From the NCBI GenBank assembly GCA_001048675.1, contig CCKK01000015.1, forward strand, positions 124,001 to 188,000: a DNA stretch of 64,000 nucleotides. Reading direction: 5' to 3'. Below the pieces are notes generated by a model. That model was not told the origin of the DNA. It searched no databases and saw only the letters and a program-made list of their open reading frames with translations. Positions within the stretch are counted from its first letter, which is position 1, and every line of letters starts with the position of its first letter. The position numbers and the translations under genes were made by a program. Origin of the DNA: Vibrio diabolicus (GTDB lineage: Bacteria > Pseudomonadota > Gammaproteobacteria > Enterobacterales > Vibrionaceae). Below are positions 36,701-45,373 of this stretch, in pieces.

Positions 36701-36826
36701 GATGGCGTCAACATTAACGACATTGGCTTAATTGACCCAACCCGAGAAGGCAAAGGCGTGTTGTTGGATTGGGTGGTAGGAGCCGCGGCTCGCCAATCAT
36801 TACCCGCCAAAATACGCAAGGCGTAA
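33734..36826 (+). CDS. ttrA: TtrA, tetrathionate reductase catalytic molybdopterin subunit
   Basis: 1030 residues, the usual length. A twin-arginine signal (NKRRQFLKSGMAVGG) is followed by the N-terminal 4Fe-4S motif (CFGCWSLCG and the later CARGNG), then the molybdo-bis(pyranopterin guanine dinucleotide) domains of the DMSO reductase superfamily. It reduces tetrathionate to two thiosulfates in the periplasm, exported folded by Tat together with TtrB. It lies 17 bases after ttrC. Confidence 0.95.
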   Translation: MDNKRRQFLKSGMAVGGLGAFAAGYATTTKHMVEGALEGTAGEKTRDIHNGNSLEPEYTVNNKGNLIPNPNQRVAPSMCFGCWSLCGLRVRIDNRNDEILRITGNPYHPLSHQQHIPFETPVKDAYLSLAGEAGLEGRSTACARGNGMLEIRNSPYRITQPLKRVGKRGEGKWIPISYEQLIEEVVEGGDLFGEGHVDGLRDIRDLTTPVDPENPEYGPKANQLLMTNAGNEGRDDIFKRFAFNSYGTRNFGHHGSYCGYAFRAGSGAFMNDLDKNAHLKPDFDNAEYIIFIGMSPAQAGNPFKRQARQIANARTEGSLEYTIITPSLPAGSSSLAAGDNNRWIPIKPGTDSALVLGMIQWIIENQRYNKTFLAQPGANAMKRAGTAHWCNATHLVISDEQHPRNGTFLRASDLNLPFEGEALSDSDPYVIVDEQSGEFGVHTQAEEAALFVDKTVSLASGEVRVKSSLQRLKEEAFKYSLAFYSQQCDIPVEQIAELAKRFTSYGTKAVVDTHGGNMHTNGFYNSFTIMMLNALIGNINMKGGAMAKAGGYPTSAAGPRYDFTKFAGKVGPKGVFLSRSKFPYHKTSEYKRRVEAGESPYPTRAPWYPFAAPLLTEHLSAAIDGYPYRVKAWINHMANPMYGVPGLKTLLEDKIKDPKQLGLIVSVDAFINETTALSDYIVPDTVTYESWGMATPWHDVPVKTVTARWPIVEARTEKTADGRSICLENFLIDVAKKMQLGGFGDNAIQDAQGNWHALHSAEDFYLRSAANLAYVKGGVPEVSAEDIAWSGLERLMPAMQKTLKADEMKRVAFIFARGGRFENASEAYQGQLMKHKWTRPVAIWNERVGSARNTMTGDFYMGCPTWHPQKLADGTPMEDQFPSSEWPFSLTNFKSNIHSAVSNLSPRLNSIKGVNPVYIHPIDAERAGIKTGDEFVIETPSASTKALAMIVSGIRPGTLGFEHGFGHTELGQRSHWIGDKQQPVKTRNQDGVNINDIGLIDPTREGKGVLLDWVVGAAARQSLPAKIRKA

Positions 36827-36855
36827 CGCTGCAAGTTAAAATGCCTCTACCTTAT

Positions 36856-36879
36856 AAGAGCTGCCATTTAGCAGCTCTT
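36856..36879 (+). terminator. Hairpin after ttrA
   Basis: Perfect 9-bp stem AAGAGCTGC/GCAGCTCTT (36856-36864 with 36871-36879) and 6-base loop, but only a weak pyrimidine tract follows. Probable terminator of ttrBCA, perhaps partly leaky. Confidence 0.55.
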
Positions 36880-36892
36880 CACATCCTCTAAA

Positions 36893-36911
36893 TATGTGGA
36901 AATCCACAATA
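36893..36911. promoter_or_regulatory. Second copy of the putative TtrR operator
   Basis: Identical over 19 bases to the element at 31734-31752, with the palindrome TGTGGA-AA-TCCACA at 36895-36908, 89 bases before the cytochrome gene. A TTGACA at 36922-36927 follows, which could serve as the -35 of the cytochrome promoter. Confidence 0.6.
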
Positions 36912-36999
36912 CCTTTCCTTATTGACAAGGCCGACAATATCGTCCCAGTGACTACCAAGTAGCACTTGGACATATTAATAAGAATTAAAGTGAGTCAGC

Positions 37000-37611
37000 A
37001 TGTCAAAGATTCTTCCAGTGGTGACAGCCTATTTGCTAGCCACCACTATGGGCGCAAGCGCCTCGTCTATTCCGGAAAAAGCCAGCGTATGTAGCGGTTG
37101 TCACGGCCAAGATGGCATGGGACAGCCAAATATCGCTCCGATGATCGCTGGTTTAAACGCGAATTATCTCAACACTCAAATCGAACTATTCCTTAGTGGT
37201 GAACGCCAAAATGTGGTCATGCAAGGCATGGCGAAGGAGCTTAGCGATCCTGCCGTTCGTAAAGAAGTCATGGATTACTTTGCTAACCTCCCGAGCTACG
37301 AGTTCACTAACCCAGAGCAACGCGGCGACCAAGCCGACATTCGTAACCCGTATCGTAAATTAATCTTCCAAGGTGATTGGGATAGAAACATTCCAGCTTG
37401 CGCGACTTGTCATGGAGCCAGCGGAATGGGCGTCGACAAATTCCCTCGCCTCGCAAGCCAACATGCTGATTACTTAAAAACGCAATTGATGGCATGGAAA
37501 AACGGCACTCGCAATGGTGACCCGCTCAATATGATGGGCACTATCGCGAAAAATCTCACTGACGAAGAGATTGAAAACCTTTCCTACTACTTTGCCTCAT
37601 TACGTTACTAG
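37000..37611 (+). CDS. Diheme cytochrome c4-type protein (TsdB-like)
   Basis: 203 residues with a signal peptide (about 1-22, GASA/SS) and two class I heme sites, CSGCH at residues 31-35 and CATCH at 134-138, in two similar halves as in cytochrome c4. It is followed after 8 bases by a TsdA-type diheme enzyme. In other bacteria a c4-like cytochrome, TsdB, is encoded beside tsdA and accepts its electrons. That role is inferred here from context. Likely controlled together with ttrBCA through the shared palindrome. Confidence 0.85.
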   Translation: MSKILPVVTAYLLATTMGASASSIPEKASVCSGCHGQDGMGQPNIAPMIAGLNANYLNTQIELFLSGERQNVVMQGMAKELSDPAVRKEVMDYFANLPSYEFTNPEQRGDQADIRNPYRKLIFQGDWDRNIPACATCHGASGMGVDKFPRLASQHADYLKTQLMAWKNGTRNGDPLNMMGTIAKNLTDEEIENLSYYFASLRY

Positions 37612-37619
37612 GAGCAGAC

Positions 37620-38672
37620 ATGAAACGTTTCTATTCTTTGTTCGCATTACCTCTCATCTCTGCTGCTACTTTGGCCAACGAGCCACTGCCGGATCGTCAA
37701 ACTGAACTGCCCGCGGTGAAAAAAGAGAGTCACAGTGAATATTTGCAGCCTCGCGATCTGAGTAAAATTCCAAACACCGTATTTGGTGAGCAAGTAAAAC
37801 GTGGTTACTCGCTCTTTGTTAACTCGCAACAGATGCGCGGCAAATATGTTGGCAATGAGCAAAACTGTGTGAACTGCCATATGGAAGCAGGACGAAAAGC
37901 CAATGCAGCACCGCTGTGGGCGGCTTACATGGCCTACCCTGCTTATCGTAAGAAAAACGATCGCGTAAACAGTTATGCTGACCGTATCCAGGGTTGCTTC
38001 GAATACTCCATGAACGGTAAAGCGCCCGCTTACGATTCGCCAGAAATTGTTGCCCTTAGTGCTTACGCCTACTGGTTAGCGATGGGCGGCTTGCTTGACA
38101 AACATGGTATGGTGGATGAACCCATTCCAGAGCTAGATGCTAAAGCGTTGCAAGTTGGTGGAAAAGCAAAAGACTTCCCGTTGCCCGAAGCCATCGCACA
38201 AGCATTACCAATTGAAGAACGAGGTAATCTCTCTGGACGTGGTTACCCAAAAATCGCCGCCCCTGAGCAAGAACCATCACCAGATCGAGGCGCACAGGTC
38301 TACGAAAAGAATTGCGAAACTTGCCATCGCGCCGACGGCTCGGGTATCAAAGGCACCGACGGCCATTCATACATTCCTCCGCTTTGGGGCGAATTTGCGT
38401 ATAACTGGGGTGCAGGTATGCACCGGATTAACACCGCGGCCTATTTTATTTACGAAAACATGCCGCTTGGGAAAAGTGTCCAGTTAAGCAAACAAGAAGC
38501 GTGGGATGTCGCGGCATACGTCAATAGCCACGAGCGTCCACAAGATCCTCGATTTAAAGGCAACGTGAGCGCAAACGCAGAGAGATATCACCAACATCAA
38601 GGCTATTACGGAAAAACACTTAGTGGTAAGCAAGTCGGCTCGAATGCTTTCAAGAGCGGTACCATCGAGTAA
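37620..38672 (+). CDS. tsdA: Diheme thiosulfate dehydrogenase / tetrathionate reductase, TsdA type
   Basis: 350 residues with a signal peptide (ending around TLANE) and two heme sites, CVNCH at residues 83-87 and CETCH at 232-236. The sequence after the first heme (NAAPLWAAYMAYPAYR and RIQGCFEYSMNGKAP) is characteristic of TsdA, where the cysteine of the GCFE-type motif serves as the unusual axial ligand of the active-site heme. TsdA interconverts thiosulfate and tetrathionate in the periplasm; the bias of direction differs between species. Its position after ttrBCA suggests a joint role in tetrathionate metabolism. Confidence 0.87.
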   Translation: MKRFYSLFALPLISAATLANEPLPDRQTELPAVKKESHSEYLQPRDLSKIPNTVFGEQVKRGYSLFVNSQQMRGKYVGNEQNCVNCHMEAGRKANAAPLWAAYMAYPAYRKKNDRVNSYADRIQGCFEYSMNGKAPAYDSPEIVALSAYAYWLAMGGLLDKHGMVDEPIPELDAKALQVGGKAKDFPLPEAIAQALPIEERGNLSGRGYPKIAAPEQEPSPDRGAQVYEKNCETCHRADGSGIKGTDGHSYIPPLWGEFAYNWGAGMHRINTAAYFIYENMPLGKSVQLSKQEAWDVAAYVNSHERPQDPRFKGNVSANAERYHQHQGYYGKTLSGKQVGSNAFKSGTIE

Positions 38673-38977
38673 AAAACAACCGTTCATCTTAAATACCAGT
38701 GCTCCCACCTCCCTGCTCAGGTTCTCTGAGCAGGGGTGTTTTACTCTCCTGAAGCAATTCACTTACCCTCTCCAAACCAGCAACGTTAAGTGGTTTTCGG
38801 CTTCCAACATACCCATCTTCTCAGTAAAATAGTGCGCCAAACGCAACTTTATTTATATCTTAGAGCTTCCATATACTATGATGCCAAAAGTAAGAAACTC
38901 GTAAACTCCTGAATCAAAACAAGCGTGCCTAATGAAAAAAGAGTATTCTTAGGACAAATGAATCCAAAACCTACCCG
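38673..38977. other. Intergenic region between tsdA and pqiA
   Basis: About 305 bases. It holds the tsdA terminator hairpin and the pqiA promoter area. Nothing else is visible. Confidence 0.6.
38711..38742 (+). terminator. Rho-independent terminator of tsdBA
   Basis: CCCTGCTCAG pairs with CTGAGCAGGG (38711-38720 with 38726-38735), 5-base loop, followed by GTGTTTTA. Confidence 0.75.
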
Positions 38978-40309
38978 ATGAGTATTCAACCTAATTCCCG
39001 TCAGTTAATTTCATGCGAAGAGTGCGGCCTTGTTGTTCGTATTCCCGATATCGATCAAGGGCAAAAAGCTCAATGTCCTCGATGCGCGCATTCTCTGACA
39101 AAAGTGAATGCTAAACCCTATCAAAGCGTGATCGCCATTTCATCGGCATGTTTGATCATGTTGGTGTTAAGCATTTCTTTCCCTTTTATGTCGTTCAGTG
39201 TGCAAGGGCTATCGCAAGAAATCACCTTATTGCATGCAGCCAAAATGCTGGCTGAATTTCAAAATGTACTTTTAGGTGTGTTGCTTCTCGCAACGGTCGT
39301 CGTATTGCCTGCTATCTATGTCGGTCTCATTCTCTTTCTTCATCTCGAAGCATTAAAAGCGCGTAAACATACGCCATCCAAAAAACAGCAACGAATGGCG
39401 AAAGTTTTATGTCGCCTTCTGTTTCGAGTCGAACCCTGGCTGATGGTCGATGTATTCTTGATTGGCGTATTAGTCAGCTTAATTAAAATCGCTTCTCTGG
39501 CAGACATTGGAATGGGGACTTCATTCTGGGCGTTCTGCGTTTATACCGTACTGGTAGTCAAATGTATTTCTATGGTTGACAAAAGCTGGCTCTGGGGACA
39601 CTTCATTCCAGCCATCGTGCTGCCCGATGTAAATGAGGGCGATACGCACCATAACCACAACCATATTGGTTGCCATACGTGTCACCAACTCAACCCAATT
39701 GAAGCGAAAAAGCACCAATACTGCATTCGTTGTAAAAGCCCTATTCATAAATACAACCCAGCAGATAATTTACAAAAAGCTTGGGCGCTTTTGTTTGCGT
39801 CAGTCATTTTCTATATCCCCGCGAACCTCTACCCTATGATGTATACCGTAAGCCTTGGACATTCAGAAGGTTCAACTATCATGGAAGGGGTAATACTGCT
39901 TTGGCATTTAGGTTCTTACCCTATTGCGATGGTAATTTTCTTTGCTAGCGTATTCATTCCAATGGCGAAAATGCTGGCACTCGCGTGGCTGTATTACAAT
40001 GCGCAAAAAGCGCGATATCTTCCTCCTGAAGAAAGTATTTCACGCTTAAAGATATACCGCTTAACTGAGTTTATTGGTCGTTGGTCCATGATCGATATCT
40101 TTGTCGTTGCCATCTTAGTTGCACTGGTTCAGTTGCAAAACTTAATGGCGATTTATCCAGGCCCTGCTGCGCTCTCTTTCGCGGCAGTGGTCATTTTCAC
40201 TATGCTTTCTGCAATGATATTTGACTCACGTTTGTTGTGGCAGTTGCCACAAAACGAAGTGCAGGAGCCGATTTCTGACAACTTAAACGAGAAAGCCAAA
40301 TATGAGTGA
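38978..40309 (+). CDS. pqiA: PqiA, membrane subunit of a lipid-transport (MCE) system
   Basis: 443 residues with two copies of a zinc-ribbon plus four-helix unit: first ribbon CEECGLVV...CPRC at about residues 14-38 and second CHTCHQLN...CIRC at about 233-253, each followed by a set of hydrophobic helices. PqiA works with the MCE protein PqiB and the outer membrane lipoprotein PqiC to move lipids between inner and outer membranes. It overlaps pqiB by 8 bases. Confidence 0.92.
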   Translation: MSIQPNSRQLISCEECGLVVRIPDIDQGQKAQCPRCAHSLTKVNAKPYQSVIAISSACLIMLVLSISFPFMSFSVQGLSQEITLLHAAKMLAEFQNVLLGVLLLATVVVLPAIYVGLILFLHLEALKARKHTPSKKQQRMAKVLCRLLFRVEPWLMVDVFLIGVLVSLIKIASLADIGMGTSFWAFCVYTVLVVKCISMVDKSWLWGHFIPAIVLPDVNEGDTHHNHNHIGCHTCHQLNPIEAKKHQYCIRCKSPIHKYNPADNLQKAWALLFASVIFYIPANLYPMMYTVSLGHSEGSTIMEGVILLWHLGSYPIAMVIFFASVFIPMAKMLALAWLYYNAQKARYLPPEESISRLKIYRLTEFIGRWSMIDIFVVAILVALVQLQNLMAIYPGPAALSFAAVVIFTMLSAMIFDSRLLWQLPQNEVQEPISDNLNEKAKYE

Positions 40310-41948
40310 TGAGAACAACGTAACCGCTCAAATAAAACCGCAAAAGCAGATTTCTGCGATCTGGATTGTCCCGATCCTTGCGCTAGCCATGGGAGCGTGG
40401 ATGCTGTTCCAATACATCAACAGCACAGGCCCACAAATTACTCTCCAACTGCCGACCGCAGATGGGATTGAGGTTGGTAAAACCGAGATCCGAGCATTGA
40501 ATGTTAAAGTCGGTCTGATTACCGAAGTCACTCTCAGTGAGAACTATGATCACATCATCGCCAAAGCGCAGATGAATAAAGACGCGGAGCGCATGCTGCG
40601 AGATGACACGATGTTTTGGGTGGTGAAGCCTCGAATTGGCCGTGATGGCGTTTCAGGTTTAGAGACCTTGCTCTCTGGCGCTTACATCCAACTTCAGCCG
40701 GGTAAATCCAAAGTAGAAAAGGAGCACTTTACGGTATTAGATGTGCCACCGGTCGCTTCTCCTGATGCAGAAGGCCTGCGTCTTGTATTAACGCACCGCG
40801 AAGCTGGCAAACTAGGTGTTGGTGACCCGGTTATTTATAAAGGCTTTACCGTTGGTCGTGTAGAGAAAACCAGCTTTGATGTTGATACTCGCAAGGCGCT
40901 GTATCAACTCTTTATTTTCAAACCTTATGACAGTTTAGTGCGCACTCGTACTAAGTTTTGGCTGAATTCTGGTGTTGATTTACAGCTCAATGCCGAAGGG
41001 TTTGAAGTTAAGTTTGGCTCGCTAGAGAGCATGCTAACGGGTGGCGTTACCTTCGATACTGTTCCAGGCCTTGAGTCCGGTGAACCACTCACAGAAGACA
41101 TGGTTAACTTCCGCTTATACGATGATATTAAGCAGCTGAGAGAGGGTATGTACGATGACTACATTGAGTTCGTCATGTTATTTGATGAATCTGTCCGTGG
41201 CTTAAAAGCGAATGCGCCTGTTGAGTACCGCGGTCTTCGTATTGGTACCGTAACGAGAGTACCGATGCGTTTACCAACACCAGAAGAAAACTTCTCTGCG
41301 AAAAAAATTCCTGTTTTGGTGCGCGTTGAGCTCGGTCGAGTGTACGGAGATTTAGAATCCCAATCTTTATCTATGTTCAAAGAGAAGTTGAAGGAAGAGT
41401 TTGCTCGCGGTCTCCGTGGCACCTTAAAGACTGGTAACTTGTTAACTGGCGCGCTTTATATTGATGCAGACTTTTATCCTAATGATGATCAGTACGTTCC
41501 AAGTGAATTTGAAGGTTTAGATGTTTTCCCAACCATGCGTGGTGGTTTTGCCCAAGTCCAGCGCCAAGTCAATGACTTCCTAAATAAGATTAATAGCTTA
41601 CCAATGGAAGAAACGCTTAACTCTCTCAATTCAACGTTAAAAACGTCGGAAAAGACGTTGGCGTCAGCAGAACGTGTCGCGGACAGTATTGATAAACTTT
41701 TAAATCAAAAAGAGACGCAAGAGATCCCAACAGATATTCGCCAAAGCTTGCAGCAGTTGCAAAAAACACTCGATGGTTATGGACCAAACTCAACCATGTA
41801 CAATGAAATGGAAGCCACGCTCAAAGAACTAGAAAGCGTGATGACAGAGTTTAAACCCGTACTTAAACAGCTAAACGAAAAGCCAAACTCTCTCGTGTTT
41901 GGAGAAGATGAAATCAGTGACCCAATCCCAGTTAAAGGCCAAAACTAA
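40302..41948 (+). CDS. pqiB: PqiB, three-domain MCE protein
   Basis: 548 residues: one N-terminal membrane helix (about 18-38), three MCE (MlaD-like) beta domains (about 43-135, 158-220 and 285-390) and a long helical C-terminus (about 420-530) that in the E. coli homologue forms a needle-like hexameric tunnel across the periplasm. Domain count fits PqiB (three), not the seven-domain LetB/YebT. The stop and the next start overlap (TAATG). Confidence 0.92.
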   Translation: MSDENNVTAQIKPQKQISAIWIVPILALAMGAWMLFQYINSTGPQITLQLPTADGIEVGKTEIRALNVKVGLITEVTLSENYDHIIAKAQMNKDAERMLRDDTMFWVVKPRIGRDGVSGLETLLSGAYIQLQPGKSKVEKEHFTVLDVPPVASPDAEGLRLVLTHREAGKLGVGDPVIYKGFTVGRVEKTSFDVDTRKALYQLFIFKPYDSLVRTRTKFWLNSGVDLQLNAEGFEVKFGSLESMLTGGVTFDTVPGLESGEPLTEDMVNFRLYDDIKQLREGMYDDYIEFVMLFDESVRGLKANAPVEYRGLRIGTVTRVPMRLPTPEENFSAKKIPVLVRVELGRVYGDLESQSLSMFKEKLKEEFARGLRGTLKTGNLLTGALYIDADFYPNDDQYVPSEFEGLDVFPTMRGGFAQVQRQVNDFLNKINSLPMEETLNSLNSTLKTSEKTLASAERVADSIDKLLNQKETQEIPTDIRQSLQQLQKTLDGYGPNSTMYNEMEATLKELESVMTEFKPVLKQLNEKPNSLVFGEDEISDPIPVKGQN

Positions 41949-42526
41949 TGAAACGAGTATTCTTTTTGTCTATCGCGCTATTTGTCGGTCTAACGGGTTG
42001 CAGTAGCACTCCAGAAACTAAAGGGGCTTTGTACCTTCTACCTAAGGCGGAACCAGTGACTCTGAGCTCTTCTGATATCTCACAGCGCCCTACTTTAGTT
42101 GTTCGTCCAGTAAAACTGGCAAGTTATTTAAACGACAGTGGTATCGTTTACCGAACCTCTGAGACTCAAGTTATCCAGGCAAGAAACAATCAATGGGCGC
42201 ATAGTATTTCCGAGCAAATCACTCAGAGAGTCGTCACAGAACTACGCCACAAACAGACTCATTACTGGCCGACTGAAATGAACAACCTGTTGGATCAAAA
42301 TGGTGAAGCCAAACTACAGCTTACGTTAAATAAATTTAATGGTAGCTACAAAGGAAATATCGAAATTGAGGGGGAATGGTTACTCATTAATGCTGAAGGT
42401 AAGGTAGAAAAGAGTGCACCAATACAAATCTCTCAGCCTCTACAGGACGAAGGCTATGGAGCACTTGTCGACGCACTATCCGTCGGGTTGGAAGAACTGA
42501 CTTCGGACATTGCCAAAAAAATCTAA
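41948..42526 (+). CDS. pqiC: PqiC, outer membrane lipoprotein
   Basis: 192 residues with a lipoprotein signal (LTGCSS, lipidated cysteine at about residue 18) and the ABC-type auxiliary domain of the PqiC family. It completes the pqiABC operon and would dock the PqiB tunnel to the outer membrane. A strong terminator follows. Confidence 0.88.
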   Translation: MKRVFFLSIALFVGLTGCSSTPETKGALYLLPKAEPVTLSSSDISQRPTLVVRPVKLASYLNDSGIVYRTSETQVIQARNNQWAHSISEQITQRVVTELRHKQTHYWPTEMNNLLDQNGEAKLQLTLNKFNGSYKGNIEIEGEWLLINAEGKVEKSAPIQISQPLQDEGYGALVDALSVGLEELTSDIAKKI

Positions 42527-42543
42527 GATCGATGTTAATTACA

Positions 42544-42568
42544 GGGAAGCAAGTTGCTTCCCTTTTTT
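42544..42568 (+). terminator. Rho-independent terminator of pqiABC
   Basis: GGGAAGC pairs with GCTTCCC (42544-42550 with 42556-42562) around AAGTT, followed by six T. Confidence 0.9.
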
Positions 42569-42732
42569 GTGCTGCGAGAAGTTTTCCGATCGAAATAGAT
42601 GTAGATAATCAAGCGAGACAAATTGATCTTAGTCAGACTGCAATCCGTTCTTTGGTGCTACTCTACGGCAAAATATAAAGCCCCATCCTATGACCTTATG
42701 TAAGGTCTTGTTGATAAGGTTCTTGAGTAGCA

Positions 42733-42972
42733 ATGTCGATTAACATTTCCGATTTAACCACCGCCCTAAATAAGGTGGAGCATATTCATAAAGTTCAGCT
42801 TGAAAATGTGCATCAGTTCTTTAAAGCAAACGAAGCTTTCTCGGTAAAAACGTTCAGCCAACTTATATCTAGTGACTCACTTGATGAGCGATTTAAAACC
42901 ATCGACAAGGCCTTCTCTTTGCTTGGTGATGTGAAAACCTACCTTTTAGAAGCGTCTTACTTAGTTAAGTAA
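42733..42972 (+). CDS. Small conserved-looking protein of unknown function
   Basis: 79 residues, soluble, mostly predicted helical (LTTALNKVEHIHKVQLENVH ... FKTIDKAFSLLGDVKTYLLEA). Codon use fits the neighbours and a terminator follows directly, which supports a real gene. No family recognised. Confidence 0.7.
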   Translation: MSINISDLTTALNKVEHIHKVQLENVHQFFKANEAFSVKTFSQLISSDSLDERFKTIDKAFSLLGDVKTYLLEASYLVK

Positions 42973-42979
42973 AAATAAA

Positions 42980-43012
42980 AAAGCCCCTGTAACTTAATTA
43001 CCGGGGCTTTCA
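42980..43012. terminator. Rho-independent terminator between convergent genes
   Basis: AAAGCCCC and GGGGCTTT form the stem with an interior of about 15 bases, flanked by A and T tracts; usable from both sides. Confidence 0.75.
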
Positions 43013-43037
43013 TTTGTATCGCCGCTAAGTTGTGGAG

Positions 43038-44876
43038 TTACAACTTGTAGCGATCATCAATAACCGTTGTCTCTGGGAAGGTTTTACCCTCGTCCATCGC
43101 TTCCTCAGTCTCTTCTTTTACTTTGGTATCGATCCAGAAATTACCAATATCCATTGGATGAAGCACCCATTCTGTCGCTTTTGTCATGCCATCTTTAGGA
43201 ATTTTAACCCAGCGCCAATGTGCAACTCGAGAATAAGGCACCATGTATCCAGGAACGATGATATTCGCTTTGCTGACATAGTTTTGGATTTGATGCGATA
43301 AATCGTAACGCTTCTCCTGATCAAACTCAGAGTCATAAGCTTCAATCAACTTGTCCAACTCAGGGCTGCTGTAGTTGGTGTGAGCATTCGTTTGTGGTCG
43401 ATTCGCATTATCCGAGTGTAGATATTCCCAATACGCAGGAATCTCACCAGAACCCATATTCAAGAACGCTAACTGATGCTTTTTCTCAAGAATGTACTTA
43501 AACGCAGATGAACCATCAACCAAGTTTAACGTGAACTCAAGACCAGCAAGTTTCGCTTGCTCTTTCAAATACGCAATACGCGGTGTCCAAGAGTTGTATC
43601 CATAGGTGATAGCAAAGCTCAAGCGTTGGCCCTTGTCGTTGACACGGATACCATCTGCGCCAACTTTGTTAAAGCCCGCTTTTTCGAAATGTTTAACCGC
43701 CGCATCGGCATCAAACTTAGGCGGTGTATTGTTAGGATCATCGTATTCGCCATGACCAAAGCCGAGTCCATGTGGTTTACGTGAATAATCTCCACGCATG
43801 ATATTTTCAATCATGCCATCATAGTCAGTGGCTGCCATAACGCCTTTACGCACTTCTAGGTTATCCAACATCGGCATCGCGGTGTTCATCCAAAGGCCAC
43901 CAGCGCCTTGTGGTGCTTCGTTAAAGCCCCAGTACTTTTGGATATAGCCTTTTTTGTACACATCACTATCGGTTTTATCATGCCAAAAGCTTGGTAGCAC
44001 CATCTCAAAGTAATCTAAGTTACCTTTTTCAAAGTGCTTCATGGCAATATCAGGATCGCGAATCACCTTAATGCGGACTTTTTCTACGTTGTAACGGTTT
44101 TTATAGTAGCGGTTGTTATACCCCCACCAATCTTCGCCCACGTGTTTGAATGTCACGCTCTTACCTTTCTTCACTTTATCAATGTAGTAAGGCGCCGCAG
44201 TTGGCTCAGATTTAAAGTTGAACTTTCTGACGAAGTTATCAGGCATGCCATCGTTATTTGCGTCCTTTTCTCCTTCAAAGAAGTGTTCCGGACGAGGCTG
44301 AAAACCATTACTCGGCATGTTAATCATAACCATGAGCGAGTCATGACTTTGAGCTACAGCAAGATTGACTTTGATCGTGTAGTCGTCAATTTTTTCAACA
44401 CCGACAACGCTGTTCGTGAAGAAGTCGTTGTACCACGGGTCGATAATGTCTTTTGACGTGTAGTACTTCATCATAAAGACGTAATCATCTGCCGTAATTT
44501 TTTCACCATCTGACCACTCGGCCGTTTCATCAAGCTTAAAGAATACGGTTTTGTTGTCCTCTCCAAATGCCCATGACTTAGCAAGTTGGGGGATCCATTT
44601 ACCAGTATTTGGATGACGCTGAGCAAGCTTTGGTGAACCATCCATTAAATATTGGCGCAAGCCGGAGTTCGCATCTGGACCAACACTTCGTAATGTCTGA
44701 GGAAAGCTCTGAATGTAAGTACGATAAGTACCACCTCGTACCGCTTCTTCAGAGGCGAACAGAGGTTCATTGTTATTTGAAATCCATTCTATATCAGCAG
44801 GTAGCTCTGCCGCACTCAGTTGAAAACTGGCAGCGGTCAGTGTTGCAAGTACTGAAAATGGCAGTTTTTTAGTCAT
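43038..44876 (-). CDS. Periplasmic oligopeptide-type ABC substrate-binding protein (family 5, YejA-like)
   Basis: 612 residues with a signal peptide (cleavage near LSAAE, about residue 23) and the SBP family 5 fold throughout (WSDGEKITADDYVF is the family signature region at about 135-150). Its length and start of the mature region (RGGTYRTYIQSFPQTLR) suit the YejA group, which binds peptides or peptide antibiotics. No permease or ATPase genes lie next to it, so it must dock to a transporter encoded elsewhere. Confidence 0.88.
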   Translation of the reverse strand: MTKKLPFSVLATLTAASFQLSAAELPADIEWISNNNEPLFASEEAVRGGTYRTYIQSFPQTLRSVGPDANSGLRQYLMDGSPKLAQRHPNTGKWIPQLAKSWAFGEDNKTVFFKLDETAEWSDGEKITADDYVFMMKYYTSKDIIDPWYNDFFTNSVVGVEKIDDYTIKVNLAVAQSHDSLMVMINMPSNGFQPRPEHFFEGEKDANNDGMPDNFVRKFNFKSEPTAAPYYIDKVKKGKSVTFKHVGEDWWGYNNRYYKNRYNVEKVRIKVIRDPDIAMKHFEKGNLDYFEMVLPSFWHDKTDSDVYKKGYIQKYWGFNEAPQGAGGLWMNTAMPMLDNLEVRKGVMAATDYDGMIENIMRGDYSRKPHGLGFGHGEYDDPNNTPPKFDADAAVKHFEKAGFNKVGADGIRVNDKGQRLSFAITYGYNSWTPRIAYLKEQAKLAGLEFTLNLVDGSSAFKYILEKKHQLAFLNMGSGEIPAYWEYLHSDNANRPQTNAHTNYSSPELDKLIEAYDSEFDQEKRYDLSHQIQNYVSKANIIVPGYMVPYSRVAHWRWVKIPKDGMTKATEWVLHPMDIGNFWIDTKVKEETEEAMDEGKTFPETTVIDDRYKL

Positions 44877-45373
44877 GTTTCTTCCTTGTTGTGTTTGCGA
44901 TTAAGGTCGTAGCAAGGAAGACGGAGTGTGAAAGCTGCAAATAGAAAATACGCAGATAGGAAATAATAGGAGCGTAATATGAAGTGACTTCCTGCCAGCT
45001 TCTATATTAATTTCAAAGAGTTTCACTAGGTCATCCTAGACCTTACAACGCAGTGAATGCATCCTCGCCATAGTATTCTTTAGGCTTTTGTAACGCAAGT
45101 CATCAATAATACATGGTCGCATTTTCTATGCATCACAGTGAGTTATGTTACAAAAGTGTGATCGATACAGTACCAAGCCCTACTTTTCTCATAATAAACC
45201 GTAGAACCTTTATCCGAATAAGCTCCCCCCTACACCAATTAAAGCAAGCAAGTAAGCGAGCAGATATAACTGGTTAAAATGAGCAGTTACTTACTACGGT
45301 TGGTATTTTTATTAGATACAAAAAAGGTGAGGCATCACAGCCTCGCCTTTCTTTATACAATACAAGACTGTGC
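44877..45373. other. Intergenic region between the binding-protein gene and pyrF
   Basis: About 500 bases. It holds the binding-protein leader and promoter and the pyrF terminator. No gene or convincing RNA is visible. Confidence 0.6.
45325..45348 (-). terminator. Terminator of pyrF
   Basis: AGGTGAGGC (45325-45333) pairs with GCCTCGCCT (45340-45348, one G-U type mismatch). On the minus strand it is followed by a T tract. Confidence 0.8.
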
